A DNA stretch of 64,000 bases from Flavobacterium sp. N502540 (GTDB lineage Bacteria > Bacteroidota > Bacteroidia > Flavobacteriales > Flavobacteriaceae): the NCBI RefSeq assembly GCF_025947365.1, contig NZ_CP110012.1, forward strand, positions 1,240,001 through 1,304,000, in the 5' to 3' direction. How positions within the stretch are numbered: the first letter of the stretch is position 1; every line of letters starts with the position of its first letter. Positions 41,655 to 51,678 of the stretch are shown here, piece after piece. The position numbers and the translations under genes are program-made. A model generated the notes under the pieces. The model saw nothing but the letters and a program-made list of their open reading frames with translations. It was not told the DNA's origin and searched no databases.

Positions 41655-44600
41655 ATGAAACAAACTATTTTATTATTTATGTTCTTTTTTGCGATACAGG
41701 TCACCCAGGCGCAAGTAAAAACCATCAAAGGAACGGTGACCGACACTAATGGCATCTCGATACCGGGAGCATCAATAAGCATAAAAGAAGAAAAAAGAGG
41801 CACTACAACCGATTTCGACGGTAAGTTCTCTATCGACGTACAAGAAGGAAAAACACTAACGATTTCCTTTTTAGGATTAGAACCACAAAATATCCTTATA
41901 GGAAATTCTAACAACCTCTCCATAAAACTTAAAGAAGCCGCTGCAACAGCCCTTTCGGGTGTGGTAGTTACCGCATTAGGTCTAAAAAGAGAAAGAAAAG
42001 AACTGGGCTATTCTTTTCAGGATGTAAAAGGAAAAGATCTGGCAGACAATCCCACAATTAGTGTTGCTCAGTCTTTGTACGGAAAAGTAGCAGGTGTTAA
42101 CATTTCTCAAACCACAGGAGGTATTGGAGGTAGTTCCAGAATCGTAATAAGAGGGAACCGATCTATAAGTGGAGACAATCAACCACTTTATGTTGTAGAC
42201 GGAGTTACCTTAGGAAACACGGGACTTGGAAGCATAACAGACAATAAATCGGCCAGATACTCTGAAGGAAGAGACAATGGTGACGGATTGTCCAGTATAA
42301 ATACAGATGACATTGAAAACATTTCTGTTCTAAAAGGGGGAGCAGCCAGTGCTCTTTACGGAGAACGTGGCGCCAATGGTGTCATTGTTATTACTACCAA
42401 AAAGGGAAAAAGAAACTCTTTGAAAGTCGATTGGAACAGCACTACTACTTTTGACCAAATCAATTCAAGATACAAAGACTACCAAAAAGAATATGGTACA
42501 GGATCAAACGGAACACTGCCGAATACTAATGAAATCGTAAATGGACGAAATGCCACCACCAGTGCCTGGGGGCCACGATTCGGATCTCCCGGTAACACTT
42601 CAGTACGGATCTTTGACGGATCCTACAAACCTTACGAATACATGAAAAACAACTTTAAAGATTTTTTCAGAACAGGCGTAACCGTAAACAACAGCATTAG
42701 TCTTTCAGGTGGTGGAGACAATACCACCTTCCGATTAAACTATTCCAATATTGATGCCACAGATATCGTTCCTAAAACCGGTCTTAAACGAAATACATTC
42801 ACATTAGGGGTCAATTCTCAAATCAAAAAACTGACATTAGATGCGAAATTCAATTACATCACAGAAAACACCACCAACAGACCTGCCCTTTCAGACGATG
42901 CCGGCAATCTTGGATTAACCGTAACCTCACTCGCACCAAACTTCAATCAAGCCTGGTTAAAAAATTATGAAGATCCAAACGGGAATTACTATCAGTGGAA
43001 TTCCGACCCAAATAAATTAAATCCTTACTTTGTATTAGACGAAAACAAAAATGTAACCGAAAAACATCGAATATTAGGGAATTTCAGCGCAACCTACGCC
43101 TTTACCGATTGGCTAAGCGCTACAGGAAGAGTAGGAATTGATCGTTTTACATTTGAAAGTTCCGATTTTGTCAACGAAGGTACCACCTGGACAGCAAGAA
43201 AAAATGGCTCTTTAATCAACAGCAACACAACCTTTCAGGAATACAACGCTGAAGCATTATTAAATGCTCAGAAATCATTCGGTGATTTTAATGTGAACTT
43301 AGGAGTTGGTGCCAATCAAAGAAATACCCAAAGAATTGTTTCGGGGGTAGCACTTACGGACATGTTTTTCAATGGAGTAAACAAACAATCTAATTTCTTA
43401 TCCTCTGTCTTAAGTCCGAAAACAAATGATGAAATATTAGTACGCTCTTTATACACTTACTTAAGAGCCAATTATAAAAATTATTTATTTCTGGATTTTA
43501 CAGGACGTAACGATTGGAACTCCACTCTCGCCTCAGCAATAAGTTCTACCAACAACAACAACTATTCTTATTTTTATCCGTCTGTATCCTCCAGTTTTAT
43601 TTTTACTGACGGTCTAAATATTAAGAATGACGTATTAACTTTTGGAAAAATAAGAGCTTCATGGGCAACGACTGCAAAAGCACTGGAAACTCCATACGCA
43701 ACTTTATTAAATTACAACATACAAGCCAAACCTTTATTAGGAAACCCTATCGGCTCAATCAACAGTAATATTATTCCAAATAACAACTTAAAACCAGAAC
43801 TTACCACCAGCTACGAAGCCGGAATTGATTTAGGATTTTTTAAAAATCGCTTACAAGTTGATTTGTCTTATTACTACACCAGAACAAAAAACCAATTGAT
43901 TGTATTAAACACCTCACAAGCTTCCGGTTTTGTTGGTGTTAATGCAAATGCAGGTACAGTTGAGAATAAAGGTTTTGAAGCCCTGATAACTGCCGGAATT
44001 TTCAGAAATCCAGATGGCTTTAATTGGGACATAACCTTCAATTTTGCTAAAAATGACAACAAATTAATTGAATTAACAGACAAAACTGACCTACAAGTGA
44101 TCTCGAATGCAAGATGGGCCGGAGCTCAAATTGTTGCAAAAGTTGGGCAAAGCACTACAGAGATTTATGGTAAAAAATTCCAAAGATCTCCTGATGGGCA
44201 AATTTTGATAGGATCAAACGGAAATCCGCTGTTGACATCAACTTTGGAAAGCTTTGGAAAAGCGGCACCGGACTGGATTGGAGGAGTTACCAATGAGTTC
44301 TCTTACAAAGGAATTAGCCTAAGAGCCAATCTTGACATGAAATTTGGAGGCAAACTATACTCTATGACCAACGCCAACGCTGCTGCCGCAGGACTATCCA
44401 GCAGAACTCTCGACGGAAGAGATGAATTTAATGCATGGTTTGCACAGCAGATCGCTTCCGGAAAAACACCAGATGATATCGCTAAATTACAACCTGGCGC
44501 AGGACTCATTATAGAAGGTGTAAACGAAGTTAGAGACACTAACGGTAATGTAACCGGATACAAAAACAACGCCACACCAGTGAATCCGCAAACTTACTGG

Positions 44601-44891
44601 AGAAGCTTATACGGAGACGATACCACACCGGAACCTTTTATTTATGACGCTTCGTATGTTAAACTAAGAGAAGTCTCTATAGGTTACGATTTTCCAAAAA
44701 AATGGTTAAAAGGCACCGGATTTGAAAGATTTAAATTCTCGGTTATTGCTCGAAATTTATGGACTATTTACTCTAAAGTTCCAAACATCGATCCGGAGTC
44801 AACTTACACAAGCGGCAACGGACAAGGTTTTGAATACGGTTCCCTGCCTTACAGAAGATCTTATGGCTTTAACCTACAATTATCATTCTAA
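41655..44891 (+). CDS. SusC/RagA-family TonB-linked outer-membrane transporter (pair 1)
   Basis: The 1078-residue protein has a signal peptide (MKQTILLFMFFFAIQVTQAQ) and a carboxypeptidase-regulatory-like domain at about 22-100 (IKGTVTDTNGISIPGASISI, then TDFDGKFSIDV). A plug with the SusC signature (SVAQSLYGKVAGVNI, RGNRSISGDNQPLYVVDGV, VLKGGAASALYGERGANGVIVITTK) and a long barrel ending LQLSF follow. It imports oligomers too large for porins, as a complex with the SusD lipoprotein encoded 18 bp downstream. It has a leader with two operators, a -7 box and possible RNA structure. No STN domain is present. Confidence 0.97.
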   Translation: MKQTILLFMFFFAIQVTQAQVKTIKGTVTDTNGISIPGASISIKEEKRGTTTDFDGKFSIDVQEGKTLTISFLGLEPQNILIGNSNNLSIKLKEAAATALSGVVVTALGLKRERKELGYSFQDVKGKDLADNPTISVAQSLYGKVAGVNISQTTGGIGGSSRIVIRGNRSISGDNQPLYVVDGVTLGNTGLGSITDNKSARYSEGRDNGDGLSSINTDDIENISVLKGGAASALYGERGANGVIVITTKKGKRNSLKVDWNSTTTFDQINSRYKDYQKEYGTGSNGTLPNTNEIVNGRNATTSAWGPRFGSPGNTSVRIFDGSYKPYEYMKNNFKDFFRTGVTVNNSISLSGGGDNTTFRLNYSNIDATDIVPKTGLKRNTFTLGVNSQIKKLTLDAKFNYITENTTNRPALSDDAGNLGLTVTSLAPNFNQAWLKNYEDPNGNYYQWNSDPNKLNPYFVLDENKNVTEKHRILGNFSATYAFTDWLSATGRVGIDRFTFESSDFVNEGTTWTARKNGSLINSNTTFQEYNAEALLNAQKSFGDFNVNLGVGANQRNTQRIVSGVALTDMFFNGVNKQSNFLSSVLSPKTNDEILVRSLYTYLRANYKNYLFLDFTGRNDWNSTLASAISSTNNNNYSYFYPSVSSSFIFTDGLNIKNDVLTFGKIRASWATTAKALETPYATLLNYNIQAKPLLGNPIGSINSNIIPNNNLKPELTTSYEAGIDLGFFKNRLQVDLSYYYTRTKNQLIVLNTSQASGFVGVNANAGTVENKGFEALITAGIFRNPDGFNWDITFNFAKNDNKLIELTDKTDLQVISNARWAGAQIVAKVGQSTTEIYGKKFQRSPDGQILIGSNGNPLLTSTLESFGKAAPDWIGGVTNEFSYKGISLRANLDMKFGGKLYSMTNANAAAAGLSSRTLDGRDEFNAWFAQQIASGKTPDDIAKLQPGAGLIIEGVNEVRDTNGNVTGYKNNATPVNPQTYWRSLYGDDTTPEPFIYDASYVKLREVSIGYDFPKKWLKGTGFERFKFSVIARNLWTIYSKVPNIDPESTYTSGNGQGFEYGSLPYRRSYGFNLQLSF

Positions 44892-44909
44892 TCCTCTAAT
44901 TGCATCAAA

Positions 44910-46412
44910 ATGAAAAAACATATATTACAACTGACAAAACATGTGTTGGCTATACTTTTAGTACTAACCACTACTAATTGTGCTGACGACGAACTTTTCA
45001 GAGAAACAAACACTAACCCTGAAGGCTTTCAAACCATCGAACCTTATACTCAGATAACGGGAATAGAAGCTGCGTTATCAGGAGGATGGTTTGAGCAATG
45101 GAGAGCCAACCTTATTTATGGAGAAGGTTTTGTACAACATCTTGGCGGATCATGGAGTGTCGCCAACTATGGTTCCTTTTACATTGCTAACAGAGAATAC
45201 CAGGATGCTCTTTGGTTTTCAAATTATGGAGGCGGAATCGTACGAAACTTAACAGACGTTCTGGAAAGAACAAAAGGAAAACCAGAATACACCAACTTAA
45301 ATGCTGTTGCAAAAACACTGAAAGTGATGGTATATCAGCGCTTAACCGATTTGTACGGAGATGTTCCCTATTCCGAAGCAGGCTTTGGCGATTTGCAGAA
45401 AATTTTCTATCCGAAATACGACAGTCAGAAAGACATTTATACCGATTTTTTTAAAGTACTAGACGAAGCATACAGCCAATTACAATCCGGATCTGACGTA
45501 ATAAAAGGAGATCTCTTTTACGAAGGCAATGTCGCTAAGTGGAAAAAAATGATCAATTCCTTACGATTACGTACGGCTATGAGAATTTCAAAAGTAGACC
45601 CGGCATTGGCAAAAGAACAAATCAAAAAAGCAGTTACCAATGGCATCTTTACAAGCAACGATGATAATTGTTTCATGAAACATGACGCCACTACTAATGA
45701 AACTACAGGTGCTTTAAACAACGGTAACGGACTTTCTCATGCCTTAAAGGCCACAGGAGACTTAAATGATCACCCTACCCTTACAATATTAGAGGCATTA
45801 AAAAATGACCCCAGAAAAGAGATATGGTTCAGACCAAATCCGAATGGAATCTATGAAGGCATCGACCCGAATAATTACAGATGGGGGCATCCAAATGGAG
45901 GTGATGCCTTATCAAAGACTCAGCCTTATCTTTCCCAAAACAGCTCCCCTTATTTACATCTTACTTATTCAGAAACACAATTACTTCTGGCTGAAGCTTC
46001 TTTCAGAGGGCTATATCCGGGTGACACAAAAGATTATTATAAAAAAGGAATCGAAGCCGGTATCAGACAATGGATTATTTTTAAAGACGCCAGTATTATC
46101 GACAATAATGCTATTACTACTTTTCTTGCCACTAAAAATCTTACCCCAGGAAAAGAATTGGAAGAAATTGCCACACAGCAATGGCTCACTTTATTCTTAA
46201 ACGGAATGGAAGCTTATAGCAACTACAGAAGAACAAATTTCCCTGTTATGATAAAAATTACCCGAGCAGGATCTGACACACAAGGAGTTATGCCTACAAG
46301 AATGCCCTATCCGGTGGAAGAATCAACCAATAACCGAGAAAACTTCCTGGCTGCCAGTGCCAAATACAACAACAACAGTTGGCTGGCAAAAGTTTGGTGG
46401 GATGTAGATTAA
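44910..46412 (+). CDS. SusD/RagB-family surface lipoprotein (pair 1)
   Basis: This 500-residue lipoprotein has a signal ending in TTTNCADDELF with the lipid-bearing Cys24. The mature protein begins NTNPEGFQTIEPYTQ and has the family's FxxWxxNLIYGEGFVQ, RLTDLYGDVPYSEA and YDSQKDIYTDFFKVL stretches of the helical SusD-like fold. The C-terminal NYRRTNFP is typical of the SusD-like type 2 branch. It caps the SusC barrel and binds the substrate at the cell surface. It is followed by a terminator, so the pair forms its own transcription unit. Confidence 0.96.
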   Translation: MKKHILQLTKHVLAILLVLTTTNCADDELFRETNTNPEGFQTIEPYTQITGIEAALSGGWFEQWRANLIYGEGFVQHLGGSWSVANYGSFYIANREYQDALWFSNYGGGIVRNLTDVLERTKGKPEYTNLNAVAKTLKVMVYQRLTDLYGDVPYSEAGFGDLQKIFYPKYDSQKDIYTDFFKVLDEAYSQLQSGSDVIKGDLFYEGNVAKWKKMINSLRLRTAMRISKVDPALAKEQIKKAVTNGIFTSNDDNCFMKHDATTNETTGALNNGNGLSHALKATGDLNDHPTLTILEALKNDPRKEIWFRPNPNGIYEGIDPNNYRWGHPNGGDALSKTQPYLSQNSSPYLHLTYSETQLLLAEASFRGLYPGDTKDYYKKGIEAGIRQWIIFKDASIIDNNAITTFLATKNLTPGKELEEIATQQWLTLFLNGMEAYSNYRRTNFPVMIKITRAGSDTQGVMPTRMPYPVEESTNNRENFLAASAKYNNNSWLAKVWWDVD

Positions 46413-46437
46413 ACCTACTTAATTTCATGTTGATCCT

Positions 46438-46476
46438 AATACCATTCGTAATTTGTATTGAATTGCGGGTGGTATT
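46438..46476 (+). terminator. Terminator after the first susCD pair
   Basis: AATACCA at 46438-46444 pairs with TGGTATT at 46470-46476 and a run of T follows. It separates the two susCD pairs. Confidence 0.65.
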
Positions 46477-46654
46477 TTTTTAGGCTTTTCCGATCAAAAA
46501 CAAACAAAATCACCCGTTCATACCCTTCTAAAAATACGAATTTTAAGATTAAAATGAATTCTTTCCAAAAAAACTCATTCTGCAAAATTTTCTCAGAACA
46601 CCTTTAGAAACCTCATTTCTTTTGGATTATAAAAACACTTCGGAAAAAAATATT

Positions 46655-46667
46655 GCAAAAAAAATGC
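46655..46667. promoter_or_regulatory. Operator site 3 (GCA-N7-TGC) upstream of susC2
   Basis: The dyad GCA-AAAAAAA-TGC, 40 bp ahead of the -7 box at 46708. It is the first of two copies. Confidence 0.7.
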
Positions 46668-46674
46668 ACTTTAT

Positions 46675-46687
46675 GCAAAAAAAATGC
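46675..46687. promoter_or_regulatory. Operator site 4 (GCA-N7-TGC) upstream of susC2
   Basis: The same dyad with an A7 spacer as site 3, 20 bp further on and 20 bp ahead of the -7 box at 46708. Confidence 0.7.
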
Positions 46688-46707
46688 AAATGAATAAAAA
46701 TTATCTA

Positions 46708-46715
46708 TATATTTG
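46708..46715 (+). promoter_or_regulatory. -7 box of the second susCD operon
   Basis: TATATTTG matches TAnnTTTG exactly and is embedded in TATATATTTGATCGC, the same as upstream of susC1. The match also rules out an earlier TTG start at 46713, which lies inside the box. Confidence 0.7.
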
Positions 46716-46757
46716 ATCGCCAATAAAACCAAAATAAAACATGAAAACCAAAGTATT

Positions 46758-49700
46758 ATGAAAGCAAAGCTAATTTCATTAGTATTTATTGGGGGAGTAA
46801 TCTTCTCAGCAAATGCAAAAGAGACTGCAATTAAAACGCACCTCTTTGAACAAAAAAGCAGTCAGATTGAAATTTCGGGCCAGGTCATTGGTCAGGACGA
46901 TGGAATGCCAATTGCCGGAGCTACTATTTACGCAAAAGGCAATTCGAAAACAGCTACTATAACCGATGAAACAGGAAAATTTAAACTAAATGTTCCGGAA
47001 AATGAAACTCACATCATCATTTCTTACATGGGTTACGGAACTTTAGAGTATAAACTAGATAAGGTCACAGATGTAGTAATAAGTTTAAAACCTGCAGAAA
47101 ATGTATTGGAACAGGTTTTAGTAACAGCACTGGGAGTTAAAAAAAGCACAAAAGCAATTTCTTATGCCGTAACCGAACTTAAAGGAACTGAATTTACAAA
47201 AGCCAAAGAAACGAATATCACCAGTGCTCTGGCAGGAAAAATTGCCGGTGTAAACGTGAGCGCTACTGCAACGGGACCAACGGGATCAACCAGAGTTGTA
47301 ATTCGTGGAAACGGTTCCTTAAACGGAAACAATCAGCCGATGTACGTTGTAAACGACTTACCAATAGACAATACACAATTAAACTTACCGGGTACCGGAA
47401 ATGCACCGGGATCACCAAGAATTAACGTAGACCGAGGTGACGGAACGTCTGTTATCAATCCCGATGACATCAAAAGCATCACGGTATTAAAAGGGGGAAC
47501 CGCCGCCGCACTGTATGGTGCAAATGCTGCAAACGGTGTGATCTTAATTCAGACTAAAAGAGGATCTGCTCAAAAAGGAATTGGTGCAGAATACAACACT
47601 TCTTTTACTTTTGAAACTCCGGCTATTAAACCGGACTGGCAATATGAGTATGGTTCAGGTGCTTTAGGCAAAAAACCTACAACTCAGGGTGAGGCCGTAG
47701 ATTATGGCCGCTGGTCATGGGGAGCAAAAATGGACGGAACAGATGTTATTCAGTTCGACGGTGTAAAAAGACCTTACTCTCCACAAAAAGACAACATTAA
47801 AAATTTCTACCAAACCGGAACTACTTTTATCAACTCACTTGCTTTATCAGGAGGAACTGACAAAGCATCCGGACGTCTTTCGTTTATGAATATGGACAAT
47901 CAGGGCATCGTACCGAATACTTCTTTCAATCGAAAAAGTGTCAACATTGCAAGTAATGTTAGCCTAACAAACTGGTTAAAATTTGACGTTGTAGCCCAAT
48001 ACAATATCGACAAAACAGAGAATAGAACTACAGTATCTGATGCTGAAGCAAATCCGAACTGGGCAACTTATATGATCGCCAATACAGTCGACATTAGAAA
48101 TCTTTCTCCGGGTTATGATGCAAATGGCAGAGAGGTAGCCTGGAATCCTGTTGCTGTGGCAACAAATCCTTACTTTGCTGTCAATAAAATTAAAAACAGC
48201 GATACTAAAAACCGCTTTATCGGAATGCTAAATGTAAAAGTGAACTTTACTCCCGAATTATTCCTTCAGGGAAGAATTGGGCAAGATTATACGAACTACG
48301 ATTTTTACGCCTACATTCCTAAAACAAGCTTAAACAATCCTGTTGGATACGGACAAGGTTCAAAAGTAAAATTATCCAATTTAAACTCTGAAGCCATTCT
48401 GAACTACACTAAGAAAAACATCTACAAAGATTTCTCTTTGAATGCTTTGCTTGGAGTTAACTCCCGTACCAATATAAGAGATGAAGTGAGAATAGACGGA
48501 TCAAATTTTATACTAGACGACTTCTATTCTTTAACCAACCTGGCTACTATAACCTATGCCTATCCTTACGGAAAAACCAAAACCAATTCTGTATACGCTG
48601 CCGCAGATTTAGATTATAAAAATGTGGTTTTTCTAAACTTCACAGGACGTCAGGACTGGTTTTCTACCCTTTCAAAAGACAACAATACGATATTCTATCC
48701 GTCAGTTGGAACCAGTGTCATCCTATCCGACATTGTTACGATGCCACAATGGATTTCATTCAGCAAACTTAGAGCTTCCTGGGCACAAGTTGGTGGAGCT
48801 ACTCCGGATCCGTATGCTTTAAACCAATCCTACTCTATGATTCAGGGTGGACATAACGGTCAGTACTTACAAAGTACAACAGGTTCAAGAGTCCCAAATT
48901 CGACACTAAGCCCACTAACTTCAACAACCGTGGAAGTTGGAACAGACATGGGATTCTTTAACAATCGCTTAAATCTTGATTTTGCCTGGTACAACAGAGA
49001 AACTACAAATGACATTGTAGAAACTACAATCTCCAACGCATCGGGAGCAAGAACCGCTTTACTGAATCTTGGGAAAATGAAAAATACCGGAGTGGAACTT
49101 TTACTAAGCGGAAAAATCATTAACAACGATAAATTTTCATGGGAAGCCAGCATCAACGGATCTTATAACAAAAACACCGTTGAATCACTTACAGGTCAAT
49201 TAAATTCGCTTACGATGGCAGTTTCCGTAAACGATTATGCTGTTATTAGCAGCGATGTAGGACGTCCTTACAGTACTATAAAAGGATACAAACCTCTTAA
49301 AGATGCCAATGGCAACACGGTGTATAATGTAAGCGGCAATACTGCAACTGTAGCAAGAGGTCCTCTTGAAGAACTGGGACAGGGTGTTCACCCCTGGTCG
49401 GCAGGTATAAGCAATGAATTCAAATACAAATCAGTATCGTTCAGCTTTTTAATTGACGGTAAATTTGGCGGGGATTTATACTCCGGAACAGAATTATACG
49501 GAACCCGTATGGGATTGACCAAAATGACATTGGAAGGCCGTGAGAACGGATTGCCAATCTCAGGTGTTGACCCTAAAGGAAACCCTGTTAATATGGTTAT
49601 TGCACCGGCTGATCTAAGAAGCTATTATGACGGTTTAAGAAACATAACTTCTTATTTTGTTTACGATGCCAGTTTTGTAAAACTAAGACAAGTAATTATT

Positions 49701-49913
49701 GGTTATCAACTGCCAATTGAAAAATTTGGATTCTTATCCAAACTTCAGGGAGCCTCTGTTTCTTTTATCGCAAGAAACCTGTTTATTCTTTACAAGAAAA
49801 CTCCAAATGTAGATCCTGAATCTGTGTTTAGTGCCGGAAATGCTCAGGGCATCGAACAATTTGGAGTACCACGTACAAGAAGTTTCGGACTAAGTTTAAA
49901 TGTTAAATTTTAA
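46758..49913 (+). CDS. SusC/RagA-family TonB-linked outer-membrane transporter (pair 2)
   Basis: I use ATG 46758 (1051 residues). It begins a signal peptide (MKAKLISLVFIGGVIFSANA), while the upstream frame only reaches a TTG inside the -7 box. A carboxypeptidase-regulatory-like domain (ISGQVIGQDDGMPIAGATIY), the plug (SALAGKIAGVNV, RGNGSLNGNNQPMYVVNDL, VLKGGTAAALYGANAANGVILIQTK) and a barrel ending LNVKF follow. It is clearly a paralogue of the first SusC but far from identical, so it may take a different oligomer. The SusD gene starts 11 bp later. Confidence 0.97.
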   Translation: MKAKLISLVFIGGVIFSANAKETAIKTHLFEQKSSQIEISGQVIGQDDGMPIAGATIYAKGNSKTATITDETGKFKLNVPENETHIIISYMGYGTLEYKLDKVTDVVISLKPAENVLEQVLVTALGVKKSTKAISYAVTELKGTEFTKAKETNITSALAGKIAGVNVSATATGPTGSTRVVIRGNGSLNGNNQPMYVVNDLPIDNTQLNLPGTGNAPGSPRINVDRGDGTSVINPDDIKSITVLKGGTAAALYGANAANGVILIQTKRGSAQKGIGAEYNTSFTFETPAIKPDWQYEYGSGALGKKPTTQGEAVDYGRWSWGAKMDGTDVIQFDGVKRPYSPQKDNIKNFYQTGTTFINSLALSGGTDKASGRLSFMNMDNQGIVPNTSFNRKSVNIASNVSLTNWLKFDVVAQYNIDKTENRTTVSDAEANPNWATYMIANTVDIRNLSPGYDANGREVAWNPVAVATNPYFAVNKIKNSDTKNRFIGMLNVKVNFTPELFLQGRIGQDYTNYDFYAYIPKTSLNNPVGYGQGSKVKLSNLNSEAILNYTKKNIYKDFSLNALLGVNSRTNIRDEVRIDGSNFILDDFYSLTNLATITYAYPYGKTKTNSVYAAADLDYKNVVFLNFTGRQDWFSTLSKDNNTIFYPSVGTSVILSDIVTMPQWISFSKLRASWAQVGGATPDPYALNQSYSMIQGGHNGQYLQSTTGSRVPNSTLSPLTSTTVEVGTDMGFFNNRLNLDFAWYNRETTNDIVETTISNASGARTALLNLGKMKNTGVELLLSGKIINNDKFSWEASINGSYNKNTVESLTGQLNSLTMAVSVNDYAVISSDVGRPYSTIKGYKPLKDANGNTVYNVSGNTATVARGPLEELGQGVHPWSAGISNEFKYKSVSFSFLIDGKFGGDLYSGTELYGTRMGLTKMTLEGRENGLPISGVDPKGNPVNMVIAPADLRSYYDGLRNITSYFVYDASFVKLRQVIIGYQLPIEKFGFLSKLQGASVSFIARNLFILYKKTPNVDPESVFSAGNAQGIEQFGVPRTRSFGLSLNVKF

Positions 49914-49924
49914 AGAACAAAACC

Positions 49925-51454
49925 ATGAAAAAGAGAACCATTTTATATATGGCAGGTATACTTTTAGGAAGTATGACAGCCTGTACCAAAGATTTTGAAG
50001 AAATCAACACCAACCCCAATTCTGTTGAAGTACCAAATGCTACCTTTATTTTTAGTCAGTCACAGCTTGATGGTTTAAACAACAATTACTTTTTTACAAA
50101 TGTGCTGCAATGCGGCGGTATGATGCAACATTATGCGACCTACAAAGAAGCATCAGGTGTGGGAGACAAGTACTTAAACAACGAGTCTTACTATTCTGCT
50201 TACTTCAACAGAGGTTATCCAACTGCTGTCAATGAAATCCAAACGGTAATTAATACTTTAAAGGATAATCCGGTAGAGAGCAACAAACTCAACATCGCAA
50301 GAATCTGGAAAGCCTATATCTACCATCGTTTGACCGATTTATATGGAGATATTCCTTATACCGAGGCATCAAAAGCTTATACTAACGAACATTTCCTTCC
50401 AAAATACGACAGTCAGGAATTCATCTACAAAGATTTACTAAAAGAACTGGATGAAGCAGCAGCTGCCTTAGATCCGGCCAAAGCAAGTTTTGGTAAAGCT
50501 GATTTTATCTACGAAGGCAATATCGCCAAATGGAAGAAATTTTCTTACTCTCTAATGCTTCGTCTTGGTTTACGACTTTCAAAAGTTGATCCTGCGTTAT
50601 CCAAAACCTGGGTAACGAAAGCCATTACTGGAGGAGTAATCGTAAACGCAACAGACAATGCACTTATTAAATACACGGATGGTCCTAATGATTTCAACAG
50701 AAATCCTGCCGGTATTGATTCCAGAAGTCTTGATTTTGGAAAAGACTCCTTTGGGCAAAAAAATGCAGAAGGCGGAAAACTGGCCAAAACCTTTATCGAT
50801 GTACTGAAAACTACTTCAGATCCAAGACTTAGTGTTTATTCAGGAGTTTGGCAGGGAACGGTACAAAATACAGATCCTGCTGTACAAAAAGGTTTTCCTA
50901 ACGGAACTAAAACTGCTCCGTCTGCGGCAGAACAAGGCACTTATTCTGAGCCTAACCAAAGTACTGTGTTCCGATACGATGCTCCTATGATGATCCTGAG
51001 TAATGCCGAGACGAACCTTTACCTGGCCGAAGCTGCCATAAGAGGATGGTACACCGCTGAAAACGATAAAGATTTATACGAGAAAGCCGTAAAAGCATCT
51101 TTCCTGAACATGGGAATTTACGGTGCAGCTTATGCCATTACGGACGCAACTCCTTATCTAACGTTAAATCCTTATAATGTGGCCGGAACTTTTGATCAAA
51201 AAATGAATCAGATACACAGCCAGATCTGGATAGCTCTTTTTGTAGACGAACAGGAAATTTATGCCAACTGGAGAAGAACCGGGTATCCTGCATTAGTGCC
51301 GATAAACTTTCCGGGTAACGTTACTAACGGAACAATCCCACGACGTATCAAGTACTCGGTAAGCGAATATTCTGTGAATTCGAGTAACTTAGCTGAAGCG
51401 ATAAAACGTCAGGGACCTGATGCTTTTACTACAAGAATCTGGTGGGATAAATAA
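49925..51454 (+). CDS. SusD/RagB-family surface lipoprotein (pair 2)
   Basis: The 509-residue lipoprotein has a signal of MKKRTILYMAGILLGSMTAC with lipid-bearing Cys20. The mature part starts FEEINTNPNSVEVP and has the helical SusD-like core: YHRLTDLYGDIPYTEA, LPKYDSQEFIYKDLL, NYFFTNVLQCGGMMQHYATYKE. It ends with WRRTGYPALVPINFP and FTTRIWWDK, typical of the SusD-like type 2 branch. It pairs with the SusC at 46758. It is followed within 200 bp by a MITE-like repeat and then the GntP permease gene. No terminator is obvious, so readthrough into the catabolic genes is possible. Confidence 0.96.
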   Translation: MKKRTILYMAGILLGSMTACTKDFEEINTNPNSVEVPNATFIFSQSQLDGLNNNYFFTNVLQCGGMMQHYATYKEASGVGDKYLNNESYYSAYFNRGYPTAVNEIQTVINTLKDNPVESNKLNIARIWKAYIYHRLTDLYGDIPYTEASKAYTNEHFLPKYDSQEFIYKDLLKELDEAAAALDPAKASFGKADFIYEGNIAKWKKFSYSLMLRLGLRLSKVDPALSKTWVTKAITGGVIVNATDNALIKYTDGPNDFNRNPAGIDSRSLDFGKDSFGQKNAEGGKLAKTFIDVLKTTSDPRLSVYSGVWQGTVQNTDPAVQKGFPNGTKTAPSAAEQGTYSEPNQSTVFRYDAPMMILSNAETNLYLAEAAIRGWYTAENDKDLYEKAVKASFLNMGIYGAAYAITDATPYLTLNPYNVAGTFDQKMNQIHSQIWIALFVDEQEIYANWRRTGYPALVPINFPGNVTNGTIPRRIKYSVSEYSVNSSNLAEAIKRQGPDAFTTRIWWDK

Positions 51455-51478
51455 CAGAAAACCATTGATGCGATTAAT

Positions 51479-51629
51479 TTAAACACATAGAGACATAGAT
51501 CCTGAAATTCTAAAAAGATGTTTCACTTGTATTCACACGCATCCCGATGCATCGGGACTATGTTTTAAAAGCTGGCTTTTTTTGTTATTCTTTTATTAAG
51601 TAAAAAAATCTATGTTGCTATGTGTTTAA
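51479..51629. mobile_element. Short inverted-repeat (MITE-like) element between susD2 and the gntP-family gene
   Basis: TTAAACACATAG at 51479-51490 and CTATGTGTTTAA at 51618-51629 are perfect complements. The next 10 bases on each side (AGACATAGAT and ATCTATGTTG) match at 8 of 10, giving a near-perfect 22-bp terminal inverted repeat. A perfect 16-bp palindrome, TCCCGATGCATCGGGA at 51542-51557, sits inside. The 151-bp length with no gene fits a non-autonomous element. Confidence 0.65.
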
Positions 51630-51678
51630 TCAATTTTATACGAATTACGCTCTTCGGAGTTAATAATACAATAGATAA

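Noticed and set aside
46713..46757. Earlier TTG start for susC2.
   Set aside because: The TTG is part of the TATATTTG promoter box and the extra residues lack signal-peptide character.
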